Shown here: in pieces, positions 44,276 through 56,586 of the stretch
Layout: each line of letters opens with the position of its first letter
Position numbering within the stretch: position 1 is the first letter of the stretch
Source of the DNA: Melampsora larici-populina 98AG31
Lineage: Eukaryota > Basidiomycota > Pucciniomycetes > Pucciniales > Melampsoraceae
Direction: 5' to 3'
DNA length: 64,000 nucleotides
Assembly: GCF_000204055.1 (NCBI RefSeq)
Contig: NW_006768769.1
Span: 350,635 to 414,634, forward strand
Made by a program: the position numbers and the translations under genes
The notes under the pieces: generated by a model
What the model saw: only the letters and a program-made list of their open reading frames with translations
The model's database searches: none
Told to the model about the DNA's origin: nothing

Positions 44276-44385
44276 CAGACCCTCGGAGTGCACTCGTATA
44301 TGTATACTCGTGACAATTTGTCACCGACCTGTGACAGTTTGTCATGCACACATGACACGAGTGCACTACGAGAGTCTGAGTGTTA
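44276..44385. repeat. Short palindromic repeat of about 110 bp
   Basis: CTCAGACCCTCGGAGTGCAC at the left is matched in inverted orientation by GTGCACTACGAGAGTCTGAG at the right. Inside, TGACAATTTGTCA and TGACAGTTTGTCA repeat between them. The whole could fold into a long hairpin. It may be a miniature element or a regulatory cruciform upstream of the secreted-protein gene. Confidence 0.6.
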
Positions 44386-44646
44386 CGGTGGCAGTGCATA
44401 CTCAGGCCTGAGTGACGGTCTTATTCCTCCCGGTGAGCCGAGCTCAAACCTGATTCAACAGGACTCGAGGATCTCCAAGCAGGAGTCTGGCAGGCAGCAC
44501 CAGTGGGATATTCCCACCAATGTCGGGTGAGGAGATTTCTACCTGCTTGTCAGGTAACGGCTTGGAACGCGCCGAGAAGAATGGAAAGAGTATGCCGGCA
44601 GCCTCGTCACTCAATCTCATCACTCAAGGTGACGAAAGGATTCGGC

Positions 44647-44654
44647 TATAAAAG
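44647..44654 (+). promoter_or_regulatory. TATA box of the secreted-protein gene
   Basis: GGCTATAAAAG lies about 165 bp upstream of the start codon. It is conserved at the same relative place in front of the inverted paralogue (50581-50587, minus strand), which supports a strong, inducible type of promoter. Confidence 0.6.
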
Positions 44655-44811
44655 CAGCACCTCCGGCTCGTTTCTTTTCCTCACTCCTCATCCACTTCAC
44701 TCATCATTACACAAGTCTCATTAAAACCGTGCTAGCCTTACGACCTTTTACTATCAACTCTTAAAACCTGCACTTAGTCTTTAATAAACCTTTTTACGAA
44801 CCAATCTCATC

Positions 44812-45336
44812 ATGCATTTTACACTCCCACTCTTAGCTTTGTTGTGTGTCTTCCAGGCTGTTGTGGCTTTACCTACCCGATCTTCTGGTCTTGATACTGC
44901 CGCTGATTTGAGTCGTCGAGCTGGAAGTGAGCAGGTTGTTGCGGGTGGCAACGTCAAGGAGAAATCTATTGAACAAAAGTGTTTTGGCGGTATCAACAAT
45001 ATTTGGGGAGGCAATTTTCCATTCACTTACAATTACTATAACAGCCTTATGTATCAAAATGGGTTCTCCGGTCTTTGTAACTCTTACTTTGGGGGTGGTT
45101 TCCAATGGGGTACCTGCGGTTCGTACTTAGGATGCCCAGGTGCCGTCAACACATTTTACAACTCCTACCTCAGTGGATTCAACGGTCTTGGCGGCCCTTC
45201 CATATTCGGCTTGAATGACAAGGACTTGAAATCAGTAAGTCTTCCGATACATTTCCTTTTTGATCCTGTGTTTTTATGAATCCTGACCTCTCCCCCTGCT
45301 GTCTACTTTGCATTTTAGGACAAGAATGCTGTTTGA
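44812..45336 (+). CDS. Secreted Gly/Asn/Tyr-rich protein with four mature cysteines
   Basis: Exons 44812-45234 and 45319-45336 give 146 residues ending DKNAV. The first 20 residues, MHFTLPLLALLCVFQAVVAL, are a signal peptide. LSRRAG about 15 residues later looks like a Kex2-type processing site. The mature part is rich in Gly, Asn, Tyr and Phe, with NYYNSLMYQNGFSGLCNSYF and TFYNSYLSGFNGLGG, and cysteines in EKCFGG-like, GLCNS, GTCGS and LGCPG contexts (the first reads QKCFGG). No domain is recognised. Rust fungi make many such proteins, possibly wall-associated or effectors. A related, broken gene lies in inverted orientation at 49858-50400. Confidence 0.8.
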
Positions 45337-45800
45337 GCGGTCGGATTAATCGTTTTATGACTTTTCCTGGAATTTTATGATGGTTTGTTATAGATCATCC
45401 ACTACTTTGTAGTTCGTTCTTATGCTGAATTTGTTTTTTGACCTTATGCTCACAGAATTTATCTTATGAACTCGAAATATTTTGATGTGATACGATGAAC
45501 GATTTTGTTTTGTTTTCTTCTTCTTCTCTGTACTGCGCTGTTCTCCCTCGAAGTGTTTCACTATGTAGTTCAAACCTTCTTGCCCGATACGCCTATAAGT
45601 TAGTTCAAGTTTTTGTTTTGTTTTGTCTAGCTCCTTGTGATTGGTAATTCATCGGCAAACATGCGCTCGTGGACTACAAAACCTTGACATCATCTCAATG
45701 ATGCGATTATGCGGTGCCTACATTTGACCTCATGCGCGTACTTTCCTAACATCTTCAATCTGTGATTTCCGAAAGATTTTAAACAGTACACCCTGCCGAG

Positions 45801-46969
45801 ATGTGAAAGATCCATCCTTGCCTTAAAAGCCCTTTCTTGTTTTCGCGTTGATGAGATCATTGAACAATCTCGAATACGTACACTCACTTTAATCGTTGCT
45901 ACTCGGATGCTTTAACTGAGTATCTCTAGAATAATCTTGACTACCTTACGAACAAGCTCTCGATTCGTATGATGCATCAAGACAGGCTAGAACCACTTGA
46001 GATTGCTACCTAGTGGGATGGTCTCAAGAACTTCATTTCTGAAAGCCAAGCGAGTCGATCATGAAGGGATTGTACGATGACAGCCTCAAGAAGTTCCATT
46101 CTATTTGGCTGACACTCCGTTATGTCGGTCCGTGTGAGGTGTTTATAATATATACTTCATCACAGTCGATGTGATGTGATTTATGTATTGGTTCAAGTGG
46201 AGTTCGCTATCAAGAATCAGCTTGGACCACTGATCGCGAATTGACGCATAGGAGAACCTGTGTACTAGTGTATAAATGATCGGCTGATGTACCCAGTTTG
46301 AATGATGTCGTGACATGCTGTTCTAAGAGTGTGATTAATGAGGAATAATGCCTATGAATTTCTGGTTGTACCATATATCACATCTTCCAAGCTTATCAAG
46401 GCTCAAGCCGAGGCCCAGGGATAAAGAGCGGAAGGCTAGAACCTCCTCATCGTAATTTCAAGAAGCTGATATGTATCTTTTGTAAGACAAACTTCATCAT
46501 ACGCGTTGACGCCATTCCTCGCATATTTAGGGACAGTAAGACGTATCACCTTAATCTGACTGTTCCAAATTCGGTAATACGAACAGCTCAGCTGGTGGAA
46601 CTTTGTTACCCGTGCTTGATATCCTCATTACAGAGATAATATCATCGACGTAATAGCAAGGAATGTGTTAGCCACTTTCGATATCCTCGACAGCGCTCGC
46701 CAGTTTTCATCATGACGTTCAGCTTTGACATCTCGGGATCGTCTTGTCATCAAATAATGCGGATTGTGCACCGATAAACGCGCGATTGCGCTGCGGAGCT
46801 TCATCTCGACATGCCTGATCTCGGCCATGCTTAGCTTGAAACCGAATTCCACTTCTTATACTTGAACTCTAGCATGATTTTCTTCTTCCACTGGCTTGAA
46901 TTCCCTCAAGTCCATTTGACGTAAGACTTAAAAACAATCTCGCACGACTCTTAGCACTTCCGTTTCATC
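45801..46969. other. Intergenic region
   Basis: No coding region or RNA gene is supported. This is the 3' flank of the secreted-protein gene and the presumed promoter of the membrane-protein gene that follows. Confidence 0.35.
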
Positions 46970-49074
46970 ATGTTTATTGGCTTTGACGTGCCACCGGATT
47001 CGACTGTGGTGAATTGGGAAGAAATCCGAAACTACGGATTGATGAACATCAGTCCACACCCTTCCAGGAGCCAGAAGACGCGCTTTCGTCTTCTCGCTGG
47101 CGGTATGGTCATCATGACACTGTTATATACAATAAACTTGTTCAAAGCCATGATCGATAAACAACTCTGGTTCTTCAAGACTGATAAATTAGGATATTGT
47201 CGACCGAATATCCATACTCTCTTACCACTGTTGTCTTGTATCGAGTGTATGCGTGAGTCGGGCTTGTGTTTCTTTCTTCCGAAACCTTTATTTGTTTCTA
47301 CCAAAAAGCTAATGAATTTCCTGTGTGGTCCTAAAGTCGTCTTCGTCTCTATCGTTTTGTTAGAAAGGGATTACCAGGGCTATTTACATGTGTCCACGGT
47401 TTTTACCCTTCTTCTCTCATATACTTTTTTACATTTTGGCATTGTGACCCGTAGTAAGTGAATGATCACAGTGACCCTGCTTGAATTTTACTTACCCCAT
47501 TTCTTTTCAACCGTTGCTGACAGCTTGGAGAATTTTGGCAAGTTTGCCTAGGACCTCAATTGAGCTCGGTGATAATCAAGCGGATCACCGGTCATCGATA
47601 TCACCCCGCAAGTTCAACACTCTGATATGCCTACTATATTTTTCATTTCCTGTGGTCTTTATTCCACTACATATTTGGATGTCTTTAAATTCCTCCAAGG
47701 TCGGAAGACTATGGTTTCAAGTCATGCCTGTTTTGGACAACCTAATTCTCTTCAATGAAGGCACGATGAGTCAATCTCAGATTCAAGAGCTCAGTGGAAC
47801 TGCTGAAGGAATGCTTAACACAGTACAAAATCCTTACATCCTCGCTATCCTCTTGTGGCGTATTGCTAGTGGTATCTACATGTTATTCATCACGGCTGAG
47901 ATAGCTGTTTTCACTTACGCGTCTATCAGGCTTTTGAAGGCCTTGGGGAAACGACTTCGGGTAATTAGTCATGCCAAGGCTAACGCCGCTCAACTAGCAA
48001 CCATCGATATTCACATGCAAGCGAGCCTCGTCAACATCACAGAGGTTTCACATCAAACTTTGGATCCCAGTCATCCAAAAAAAACAGCGGCTTGGTGGTG
48101 GATGTGGCTTACTTCGAATGATGACATTGAGCCGAGCGTGTGGAATGATATGGATAACGTGGTATTCAGCGAAGTGAGGTATCTAGAGGAGAATTATGGG
48201 ACCATAAATCGCTATCGTCATGTGATTCTTTTTCAGTTGATTCTTTGTGGTATAGTGAAGGTGTCATTTTGGATCCTGGGCGCTCTGGTTGGTAAGCATC
48301 CATCTCTATATATCAACAAAATTTGAGCGGTACATCTATTGATCGTATCTTTCGGATCTCCACGATATGTATCATAGCTTTCAATGTATTTGAAGCTGTG
48401 TACGAAACTCCTGCAATAGATATTTTGTTGATTGTCTATGAATGGTCTAACTGGACTTGGGGAGCTCCCGGTATTTTACTTGCACTAGTCAGTCACTAAT
48501 TTATGTGCCTTAAGTCGTATAGGCCTTTTTTTCTCCTAACAACATCAAACTCTTTCCGTTTTGACCATACATCAAAGACCACAACCTTGAGCAATTTCAT
48601 GCCATCCCTTAGCGGAAACCTCAAAAGGAGTATATTGAAAAGAGATCATCAAAACTCATCACAGGTACCACCAGAAACCTTATCGCGGGGATTCCAACTT
48701 AGTCACATCAAAGTATGTGAAACCTTTTCTTCATGCCTCGCGAACCGAATTAAGTCTCATAACGTTCTCTCTCTCTACGGCAGCAATCGATTCAAAAAGG
48801 GTTCCAACACTTTTCTTACCGAATGATTTCCATAGCCTCCTTATTCAGATCTCGCTCAAATGAACGTGAAGTTCGACACGAAGGGCCGATTGTCATTGAT
48901 TTTTCAAACCTGAGATATCATGAGAGTCTAAGAACGGTCGATCTCATCAAACTCAAATCATATCCTTTCGATGAAAAGATTGATCCTAACTCCCGAGATA
49001 CAACTGATTTGGATGTTATCAAAGCCTTACGAGCTCAGGATGGCCAAGGTGTGGTACATGAGATTGACCCTTAA
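46970..49074 (+). CDS. Uncharacterised multi-pass membrane protein
   Basis: Six exons (46970-47252, 47364-47453, 47524-48291, 48378-48487, 48665-48712 and 48784-49074) join in frame to 529 residues. At least six membrane segments are visible, for example LLAGGMVIMTLLYTINLF, VFTLLLSYTFLHFGIV, TLICLLYFSFPVVFIPLHIW, AILLWRIASGIYMLFITAEI, VILFQLILCGIVKVSFWILG and ILLIVYEWSNWTWGAPGILL. A basic loop and a charged cytosolic tail of about 110 residues (FSNLRYHESLRTVDLIKLKS) follow. I do not recognise a family. The layout recalls receptor-like or rust-lineage membrane proteins. Introns 2 and 5 are the least certain. The gene sits between the arms of the inverted duplication. Confidence 0.6.
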
Positions 49075-49399
49075 AATGGACATCAAGGTCCCTCTCAAAG
49101 TTCTAAAGAAGGGTTATCATCAACGTGTGTCATGTGTGAGAAGTATCAGACCGATCAGATTGCTTTAGGTTACCAGATGGTATTTAATCGTGACTCAGTC
49201 TATTTGCTTAACATCAAAGTCAGCTGCCTGGAATCTTTTAAATTACTTTTGTTGTCTTTGTTGTACAAGTAAACTCAATGTAGTATTAGATCTATAAATT
49301 CATTTGGTAAGTCAACCAGTGAGGAAAAATGACTCAGGAAAAGATGCAGTCTCAGAGCAATAACTATCGCAAATGACGAGGTAGACTTTCACGTGAAAG

Positions 49400-50720
49400 C
49401 ACGAGACTTTTGGTGATCACAAAGATTGGAGATCTTAGGAAAGTATGCGCAAGAGTTCAAATGGGGAGACCGCGTCTTTGTCAATGTTTTGTAGTCCACA
49501 AGCGCATGTTTGCCAATGAATTATCGATCACAAGGAGCTAGACAAAACAAAACAAAAACTTGAACTAACTTATAGGCGTGTCGGGCAAGAAGGTTTGTAC
49601 TACATAGTGAAACACTTCGAGGGAGAACAGCGCAGTACAGAGAAGAAAAAAAAGAAAACAGACAACAGACAACAGGAGCGTTCATCGTATCACATCAAAA
49701 TCATTCGAGTTCATAAGATAAATTCTATAATGTGACAGAAGCAAAAGGTCAAAAAAATAAAGTCAGCATAAGAAAGAACTACAAAATGAAGGATCTATAA
49801 CGTACCATCATAAAATTCCAAGAAAAGTCAAGCAATTTCAAATCTCAATACTACCACTTAAACAGCATTCGAGTCCTAAGATGCCAAAGTAAACAACAAA
49901 AGGAGTCCAAGAAGTCAGGATTCAAGAAAGATAAAGATTAATCCAAAGAAAATGTATAAAAAGACTTACTGATTTCAATTCTTTATCATTCAAAGTATAT
50001 AAAGAAGACCCATAAAGACCACTAAATCCATTTAAGTAAGAGTTATAAAACGTATTAACCGAATTCGGACATCCAAAGTAAGAACCGCAAGTACCCCATT
50101 GATAACCACCGCCAAAGTAAGAGTTACAAAGACCAGGAAATCCATTGTTATACATCAAACTATTATAATAATTGTATGTGAATGGCATTTGTCCTGAGAA
50201 ATAATTGTTGATTCCTCCATAACATTTTTCTTGAATAGATTTCTCTTTGATGTTTCCACCTGCAACAATCTCCTCACTTCCCGCTCGACGACTCAATTCA
50301 GCGACAGTATCAAGACCTGAAGATCTGAAGATCGGGTAGGTAAAGCTACAACTGCTTGCAAGACACATAACAAACTTAAGAGTGCGATTGTGAACTGCAT
50401 GATGAGATTGGTTCGTAAGAAAAGTTTTGTTAAAGACTAATCAAAGGTTTTGATAATAAGAGTTTATAGTAAAAGGTCGTAAATCGAGCAAGATTTTGAT
50501 AATGAGACTTTTGTAGTGAAGAGTAGAAATTGAATGGATGAGGAGTGAGGAGGAAAGAAAAACAAGCCTTGAGGTGCCACTTTTATAGCCGAATCCATTC
50601 ATCGCATTGAGTGAAAAGGCATCCCTTTCACTCTCATGGTCCCTCTTCTTCTTGGTGCGCTGTAAGCCGTGACTTGAGGAGCAGGTCTTCCCACCGGCCG
50701 ATTGGTGGGAAGCTCCCACC
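49400..50720 (-). repeat. Inverted duplication, right arm
   Basis: Reverse-orientation relative of 44540-45800, including promoter, gene and 3' flank. The arms are separated by about 3.6 kb that holds the membrane-protein gene. Confidence 0.75.
49858..50400 (-). pseudogene. Paralogue of the secreted Gly/Asn/Tyr-rich protein, frameshifted
   Basis: On the minus strand, ATG at 50400 opens a signal peptide like that of the paralogue (FTIALLSLLCVLQAVVALP). Then GATCTTCA occurs twice in tandem (50312-50327), where the intact paralogue has one copy. The extra 8 bp shifts the frame and brings a TGA within about 15 codons. Downstream the original frame is fully open: AGSEEIVAGGNIKEKS, NYYNSLMYNNGFPGLCNSYF, GTCGSYFGCP, then a GTAAGT intron and a last exon DSNAV with stop at 49858. 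So a single 8-bp duplication is the only visible lesion. A start downstream of it would lack the signal peptide. Confidence 0.8.
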
Positions 50721-51819
50721 GGTGGATTTTCTACCGGTGTTCCGGAACGTGACGATGAGGCAGTGTTGGTTAAAAATGTGATCTCGGGCTCACGTCTTTA
50801 CAATCAAAGTCATCAAAACACACAATGAACAGCGGTAGAGTGTAATTTAGAGCTTCTCATGACATCCTTCTGACGATGACGATAAACAACATGACCACTG
50901 ATTCCGGTGATACTGACCGTTATTGAGAATGGAATTTTACACACGCCTGGATGATAGAAATCTCTGGTTGTCTCGAATACATCTCACGATTTCCATCCAG
51001 TGATGCCCTCAAGTTTGACCTTCATCAACCCTGAATGGCAGCTGAGCCTACAGTCGAGCATAGAATCAACCAACAGATACTCATCAGTATCACACAATGC
51101 TGTGCCGGTACGTGACCATCATTCCTTGATCACGAATCCATAATCGCCCATTAAATTTACAAGTTATCAATTAATTTGCTCAACTTCCTTCTACATAAAA
51201 CTTTTGAAATCCAATAGAATCCAACCAATCCTTCCTGAACGACGAACATTTTCCTACAAAACTTGAAATCAAACTCACTTTACATTCTCACCAAAAAGAT
51301 CGTAAACTTCTCAAGATTAAAACAAAAGTTAATCTTATTTTTTTTCTTTCTAAAAGTGCATCTAAGCATATTTGCATATACATAAACACTATCCAAATTT
51401 TTAACTGAGATGACTATTTTGCCATGGAGAGACGGTCATTTAGTCAAAGTAAACCGTTTCATTGACTTTCGAATACATTTTTTAAGACTTTTTTCCTTTT
51501 TACATATTTGCGTACCCTCCATTTTGAAGAAATGGTAGCTGTGTAGCCTGTAGGTAGTCATTTTCAACAAAGCGAATGATTTCGTGTTTGAAAAACATTC
51601 ATGAATGAGTTATGTATCACTCTTGTTGGATTGAATTTGTAATATCCAATTATTTAAAATCACATTTCATGCTACACAAGTTCATAACACCAATAATACA
51701 AAAGAATGACAAAAAAAAACTCAAACTACAAATTGTAAAGATACAAAAACTACAAACTCGTACAACAAAAAGTGATCAAAAGAAAAAAGAAAAGTAAATC
51801 AAATGACTACTATGTATGT
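50721..51819. other. AT-rich intergenic region
   Basis: No gene is recognised. The stretch 51300-51800 is strongly A/T-rich with A-runs, consistent with the 3' flank of the minus-strand gene that follows. Confidence 0.4.
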
Positions 51820-53567
51820 TTAACCTCTTTCAATAATAGGTAAATCATGATACATCGGAAACAACAAATCGACTACAAACCTACTAAAAGTAGACCCTTG
51901 AGTACCTACCACACCTTTCGAATGTCCCGAAACCATTGCATCAAGTAAAGGAGCAAACAAACCACCCAAGGAAACCTTATCGACCGAATTCATCAATCCA
52001 TTCAATTCTGAACCTAATCCGAAATCATTCAAGATCGAAACACATGGAAAAGCTTTAAAGAATGGTCTTAGAGATGATTCACTAAACGGATTAACCGAAT
52101 CGGTTGCAATATATAAGATTTGATTAAATTTTTCTAATCCTAATCCTGATTTGTGTAATTTGTTTCTACATTTCCGTTTCGAAACTCTTGGATTGGTGGT
52201 TCGGATTCGGTTCTGATCATTTGCAATAGCTTGGTTCAATAAAGAGATACTAAGGTTCATCGGACCGGTCACTAATCCTTCCAAAGCGTTCATGGCCCTC
52301 AAATGACTTTCAGATCTAAAAACACTATCACCTAATCTAATATGAACCGACCAATACTGATGATGACCACCTAAACTATGGATAATCTCTTGAGACCTTT
52401 TCTTCAAGATCCCATGAATCGAATCATCAGGTAACATAGCTTTCCTAATCAAACTTCGCATCCTGATCATCTCTTGTTGTTGAGCATTCGGCCGATGATG
52501 ATCAATCTTGATTCTAGATGTACCAAACAATGAACCCAAACAAATCAATCGTTTTCCAGAAACCTTGACATCTAACTCCAAATCATCCTTCACCCGAACC
52601 AGTTTTCCAAACTTCCCTAAAACGCTTTCATCCACTACAACTTCTTGATTCGTAATTAAATACTTATAATCATAAACCTTTACATCTTTTAAATTATACA
52701 AATCATCCTTCAAATCCAAATCTAAATGTCGAACTAACAAGCCAGGTTCATAAACCCCTTTCGGCAAATCCTGTATCGAAATAAGTTGCGAAACCGATCC
52801 TAAATCCACAATCTGATCCCACCCAATCGTAGTAATCCCATTAAGAGATCCAAGACATTCACGTGAAAAAATAGAAGAAGACGAATTAAGTTGATGACAA
52901 TGTTCTAATCCGATCTTAGATTGAGCAGTTGTAAGTCTATGACTCAGTTTCTCTGAACTGATATAAGGTATCGGAGTTCCCAAGAAACAAGGTGGGATCA
53001 ATAATGTTCTGTTTAAAGCGTATGCCAACGTCAACGCGTTTTCTAATGCGATTCGTTGGTTATGGAAACCTGAATGTGGTAAATATGTTATATATCGTTT
53101 TGTTTTTAAGATTGGTTTAGGTCTTGGGATCGGAAACGGGTCGAGTTCAATAACTAATTATAAAACAAAACCATAAGTGTTTTAGAGATTTGGATGATCG
53201 ATTTGATTGACTTACTTGATGGTTCATTTGGTTCATATTCTTGAATTGAAGTTAACGAATAGAATAGATTTCTCCAAAAGAAAGATAATAAGAATAAGAA
53301 AATCAAAAAGCAAATAATAAGTTTAATTTGATTAAATTTAATGGATGATGATTTATTAAAAGTAAAAGTAACAATCAAGCATGAATTTAAATAAGTTTTA
53401 ATTTGATGATTTGTAGATTGTGACTGTGATGTGTTGTTGTTGTTGGTTTTGATATTCCTTGAAGGTGAAGGTGAAAGTGATAATGATAAACTTGAAATGG
53501 GTGCCAGTGGTCGAGGGTTGATTTTATTTTTATTTTTTTTAGGTGAATGAACCATTTTATCTATCAC
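51820..53567 (-). CDS. O-fucosyltransferase-like type II membrane protein
   Basis: Two exons (53567-53216 and 53153-51820) join in frame to 561 residues. A low-complexity cytosolic tail is followed by one membrane anchor (LIICFLIFLFLLSFFW, about residue 85). The lumenal domain opens with YLPHSGFHNQRIALENALTL, the G-x-x-N-Q-R motif of the O-fucosyltransferase superfamily. It also has YWSVHIRLGD (the H-x-R-x-G/D box that binds GDP-fucose phosphates) and, near the end, VVGTQGSTFSRF. Family members act in the secretory pathway on protein or glycan acceptors; this acceptor is unknown. A second in-frame ATG 12 nt downstream (53555) is an alternative start. Confidence 0.78.
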
Positions 53568-54041
53568 TTCAAGTGCTGTGGTAAACTCAAACTCAATTCT
53601 TCAATCTTCTCAAACCTCATTCATCCCATACTCTCAGTGATGCCTGATCTTACATTAAACCCATAACCCTACCTTGCCCAATAACCCATGCCCCTTCAAG
53701 TTGCCAAAGATAGCAAATGTTCTTGACACTCATCAGCAAATTTTCATCAATCAAGTGAACAACTCATTTCCCAATCCTACAAAATATTAATCTCAAAATT
53801 GGATTTTTGACATTAAATATGTGTATCAACGTTTTATTTACTTCATCATTTCTTTCCAGAAAATCACCACACAAGAGGAATGAAAAAGAAAAAAAAGTAG
53901 GATTAAATACAAAACATCAAAGAAAAAAGTAACCCAAAGTCTTAATATATGTATAGAAAAAAACATTCAGTATTGATATGGAGAAGAAGATATATTACAC
54001 AAAATAAGAAAGATCATAAAGATGATGACTGAAAATCATAT
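53568..54041. other. Intergenic region
   Basis: It holds the promoter of the O-fucosyltransferase-like gene and the 3' flank of SLY1, both on the minus strand. AT-rich, with nothing else recognised. Confidence 0.4.
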
Positions 54042-56586
54042 TCATGTGTTCACTTTTGATAATCTATCCAACGAATCTAAAAATTCATTAGGTGTTAAAA
54101 TCTCAGTAGATCCATATGTAATCTTCTTACTTCCACCCATCCCACCACTAAGACTAGCTCGAGTCGCAAATTCCTAAAAAGAAAAAGTAAAACACATCAA
54201 TCTTCCTAAAAACTGATATTCTCATACGAAAAAAGACAAAAAATCTACACATACCTGAAGATTCGAAGCTTCAACATATCCTCCTCCACCCACCACAAAG
54301 ACAATCGCTTCACTAAAGCCAACTCTGGTTTTCTTATTATTCAGTCCTCCTAATGGCATGTTCCTACCTGATCTAGGATCAAATGTAAGATAATCATCTG
54401 TATCCATTAAAGCTTGATTAGATCCTGAACTTGGATCCATAACTGCTTCTACCAATCTGGTGACTCCAAAATCTTTCCTTCCTGGTAAAAAGTTTTTAAC
54501 ACCTGATAAGATATTATCAAATGCTCCTCCACCTAATCCTCCTTCTTTTAGACGATCTGTTAGCTAAGTTAGTCATATTTGAACAGAAAAATGTGATCAG
54601 TCATAACACCCATACGATACGATTCGGTCAAGAAGTGTGCCCAAGGAAGGTGAAGCTTTGGAAGATGCAGCTTGAATATCAAGACTTACCCGATTACTGA
54701 TCGCACTAAACCCTCTAAACAGTTCACCACCTGGACCACCAGTGTTAGACATCGAAGTCGGCACACTAGCACTACCTAAACTCATCGAATTCGTCATCCT
54801 CAAGATCTCCCTAATCTTCTTAACATACTCCCAAATCCCCATCCTTTCCACTCCACATTCATTCAACGCTCTTTCATACTCTATCAAATCTTCCTTTGAG
54901 ATCTCATTATTACTCAAATAATAAATCAACATCAATCTTAATTTATCATTCGGTTCATGTTTTTCTGGGTCTTTGAGAGCTTCTAATAAGCTTGGTCGGT
55001 TCTGTTTAGAAATCGAATCTTCCATTTGGAATAAAGTATCAAGCCCTCGATGTTTGATCCCTTGGAGTAAGGCGGTAGCAATGTTCATATGAGTGTCCAG
55101 TGTAGTTTTACGTGCGGTGAGTTCAGGCAGAGCGGTGATGGCAGCCTTTAGATGTGCAGCATTAGATGTGACGTCAATTTGTGAAACATCATTAATATCT
55201 CCAATCCCTGTTGACCGTGTAATCTCAGCTGCATCAGATTTATACCTAGATATCATCGAGCCAAGCAAAGTTTCCATATCAGCATAAAACGGAAACCGAA
55301 AGACTAGGTAAAAATACTCACTTGTTGAGTTCGGTATCAATCTCTTCTGCCACTTCTGGAAACGGCTTGCTAGAGTTTTTAGCCCAAAAGAAATCTTTAC
55401 TATCAAGGTCATAGACCCTTTTCTGCAACCGACCAGCCTCTGGTGTCTGTTCCAAGTCAAAAAGAAAGGTTTCGTAAAGAGGTGTCAGAGCCCATCTATC
55501 TTTTGTTATGCATAATATACTGAAGAAAGTGAATAGAGTGATGTTGAAAGTGGAAACAGACCTCAACAGTGACACGATTGAGTTTCATCTCAAGTACATC
55601 ATTAACCAGAGCTTGATAAGTCCAACTATGACTCAACATTGGTACCAGATCGATATTCCGATCGAGGATCAATAAGACCGGTCGTCCCGATTCCGACGTA
55701 AAGAGATGATTAGATCTTGATGACAAAAGATAATCACGTAATCGGCTATCCAACTTTCGAGCAACCATCTCCGCAGCATTTCCACGTGGACAACGAATGA
55801 TCGGTAACTGGGCTATTATCCAATTCAAAGATCCAGAAGATTTAGTCAACTCTGATGAGTGGCGATCGGGCATGACTCACTCATTGTTGCTACTACACTG
55901 AAAAGTCCTTTTGCAATACTATCGGCAGTTTGTTCAACATCTTCTTCTGACGCACGCGGATCGTTCAGGATCTCGTATGTTGTCCGTTTAGGTCCTGAAC
56001 TACTACCGGTATATGAAAGACAAAATAGATGAGGTTCAAGCACAATGAAATCGAGATACTGATCGTAAACCTAGGGTATTGGTGTTAAGGAAAGAAACCA
56101 CAAGTCAAAGCGAATCATTGATGAATTGATTGATAATGATCAAAAGCTTACCTGTTCTACTGAAGCATCAGCCCCACTCTCAATCACTAAACTAGCCAAT
56201 TCTTCCAACAAAGGTCTAGGTAAAGAACTAGTAAAGTTTAAATAAAACGTTTCATAGAGTCCTTTTTCAAGATCTCTACCGATCCGTTGAATTGATTCTC
56301 TAGTCGGACTAACAAAATAAATCGCAGGTACATCTGGAAGTGCTGGTCGATCTGTATTCAGTTGCATATGAAGTGTCACACCTAAAGATCTTAAGTCTTG
56401 AACTCTTAGACTCGTTGCTAGTATGTCTTGTGACCTTTGGTCTAGGATAAGCACTTTCCATGGTGGTAATGAACTCGGATCGGATTCAGTGCTGTTGGTG
56501 AGTTGTTGATTTGGATTGTTGAAACTCAGTAGAGTTTTTAGTGATTGGATTTGATATTCTCTTAGAGAAAGAGATGATGTTGCCAT
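54042..56586 (-). CDS. SLY1: SLY1, Sec1/Munc18 family protein
   Basis: Sec1/Munc18 protein of ER-to-Golgi transport, which binds the syntaxin Sed5 and promotes SNARE assembly. Several exons (the first about 56586-56152, then about 56069-55875, 55860-55560, 55500-55320, 55240-54690, 54560-54240 and 54170-54042) encode a full-length protein of about 680 residues. Recognisable SLY1 features are [61 protein letters not shown] and YDQYLDF near the N-terminus. In the middle are [20 protein letters not shown] and [18 protein letters not shown], then LRLMLIYYL. The C-terminus has [16 protein letters not shown] and [16 protein letters not shown] start at [12 protein letters not shown]. No lesion was seen. 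Middle exon borders are approximate. Confidence 0.88.

Larger units (their letters stand above)
44540..45800 (+). repeat. Inverted duplication, left arm
   Basis: Promoter, gene and 3' flank of the secreted-protein gene are related to 49400-50720 in reverse orientation. The similarity includes the TATA region, both exons, the intron position and the 3' flank (CTAGCTCCTTGTGAT and GACTACAAAACCTTGACAT are shared in near-identical form). Divergence is clearly higher than between the MDH-segment copies, so this duplication is older. Confidence 0.75.
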
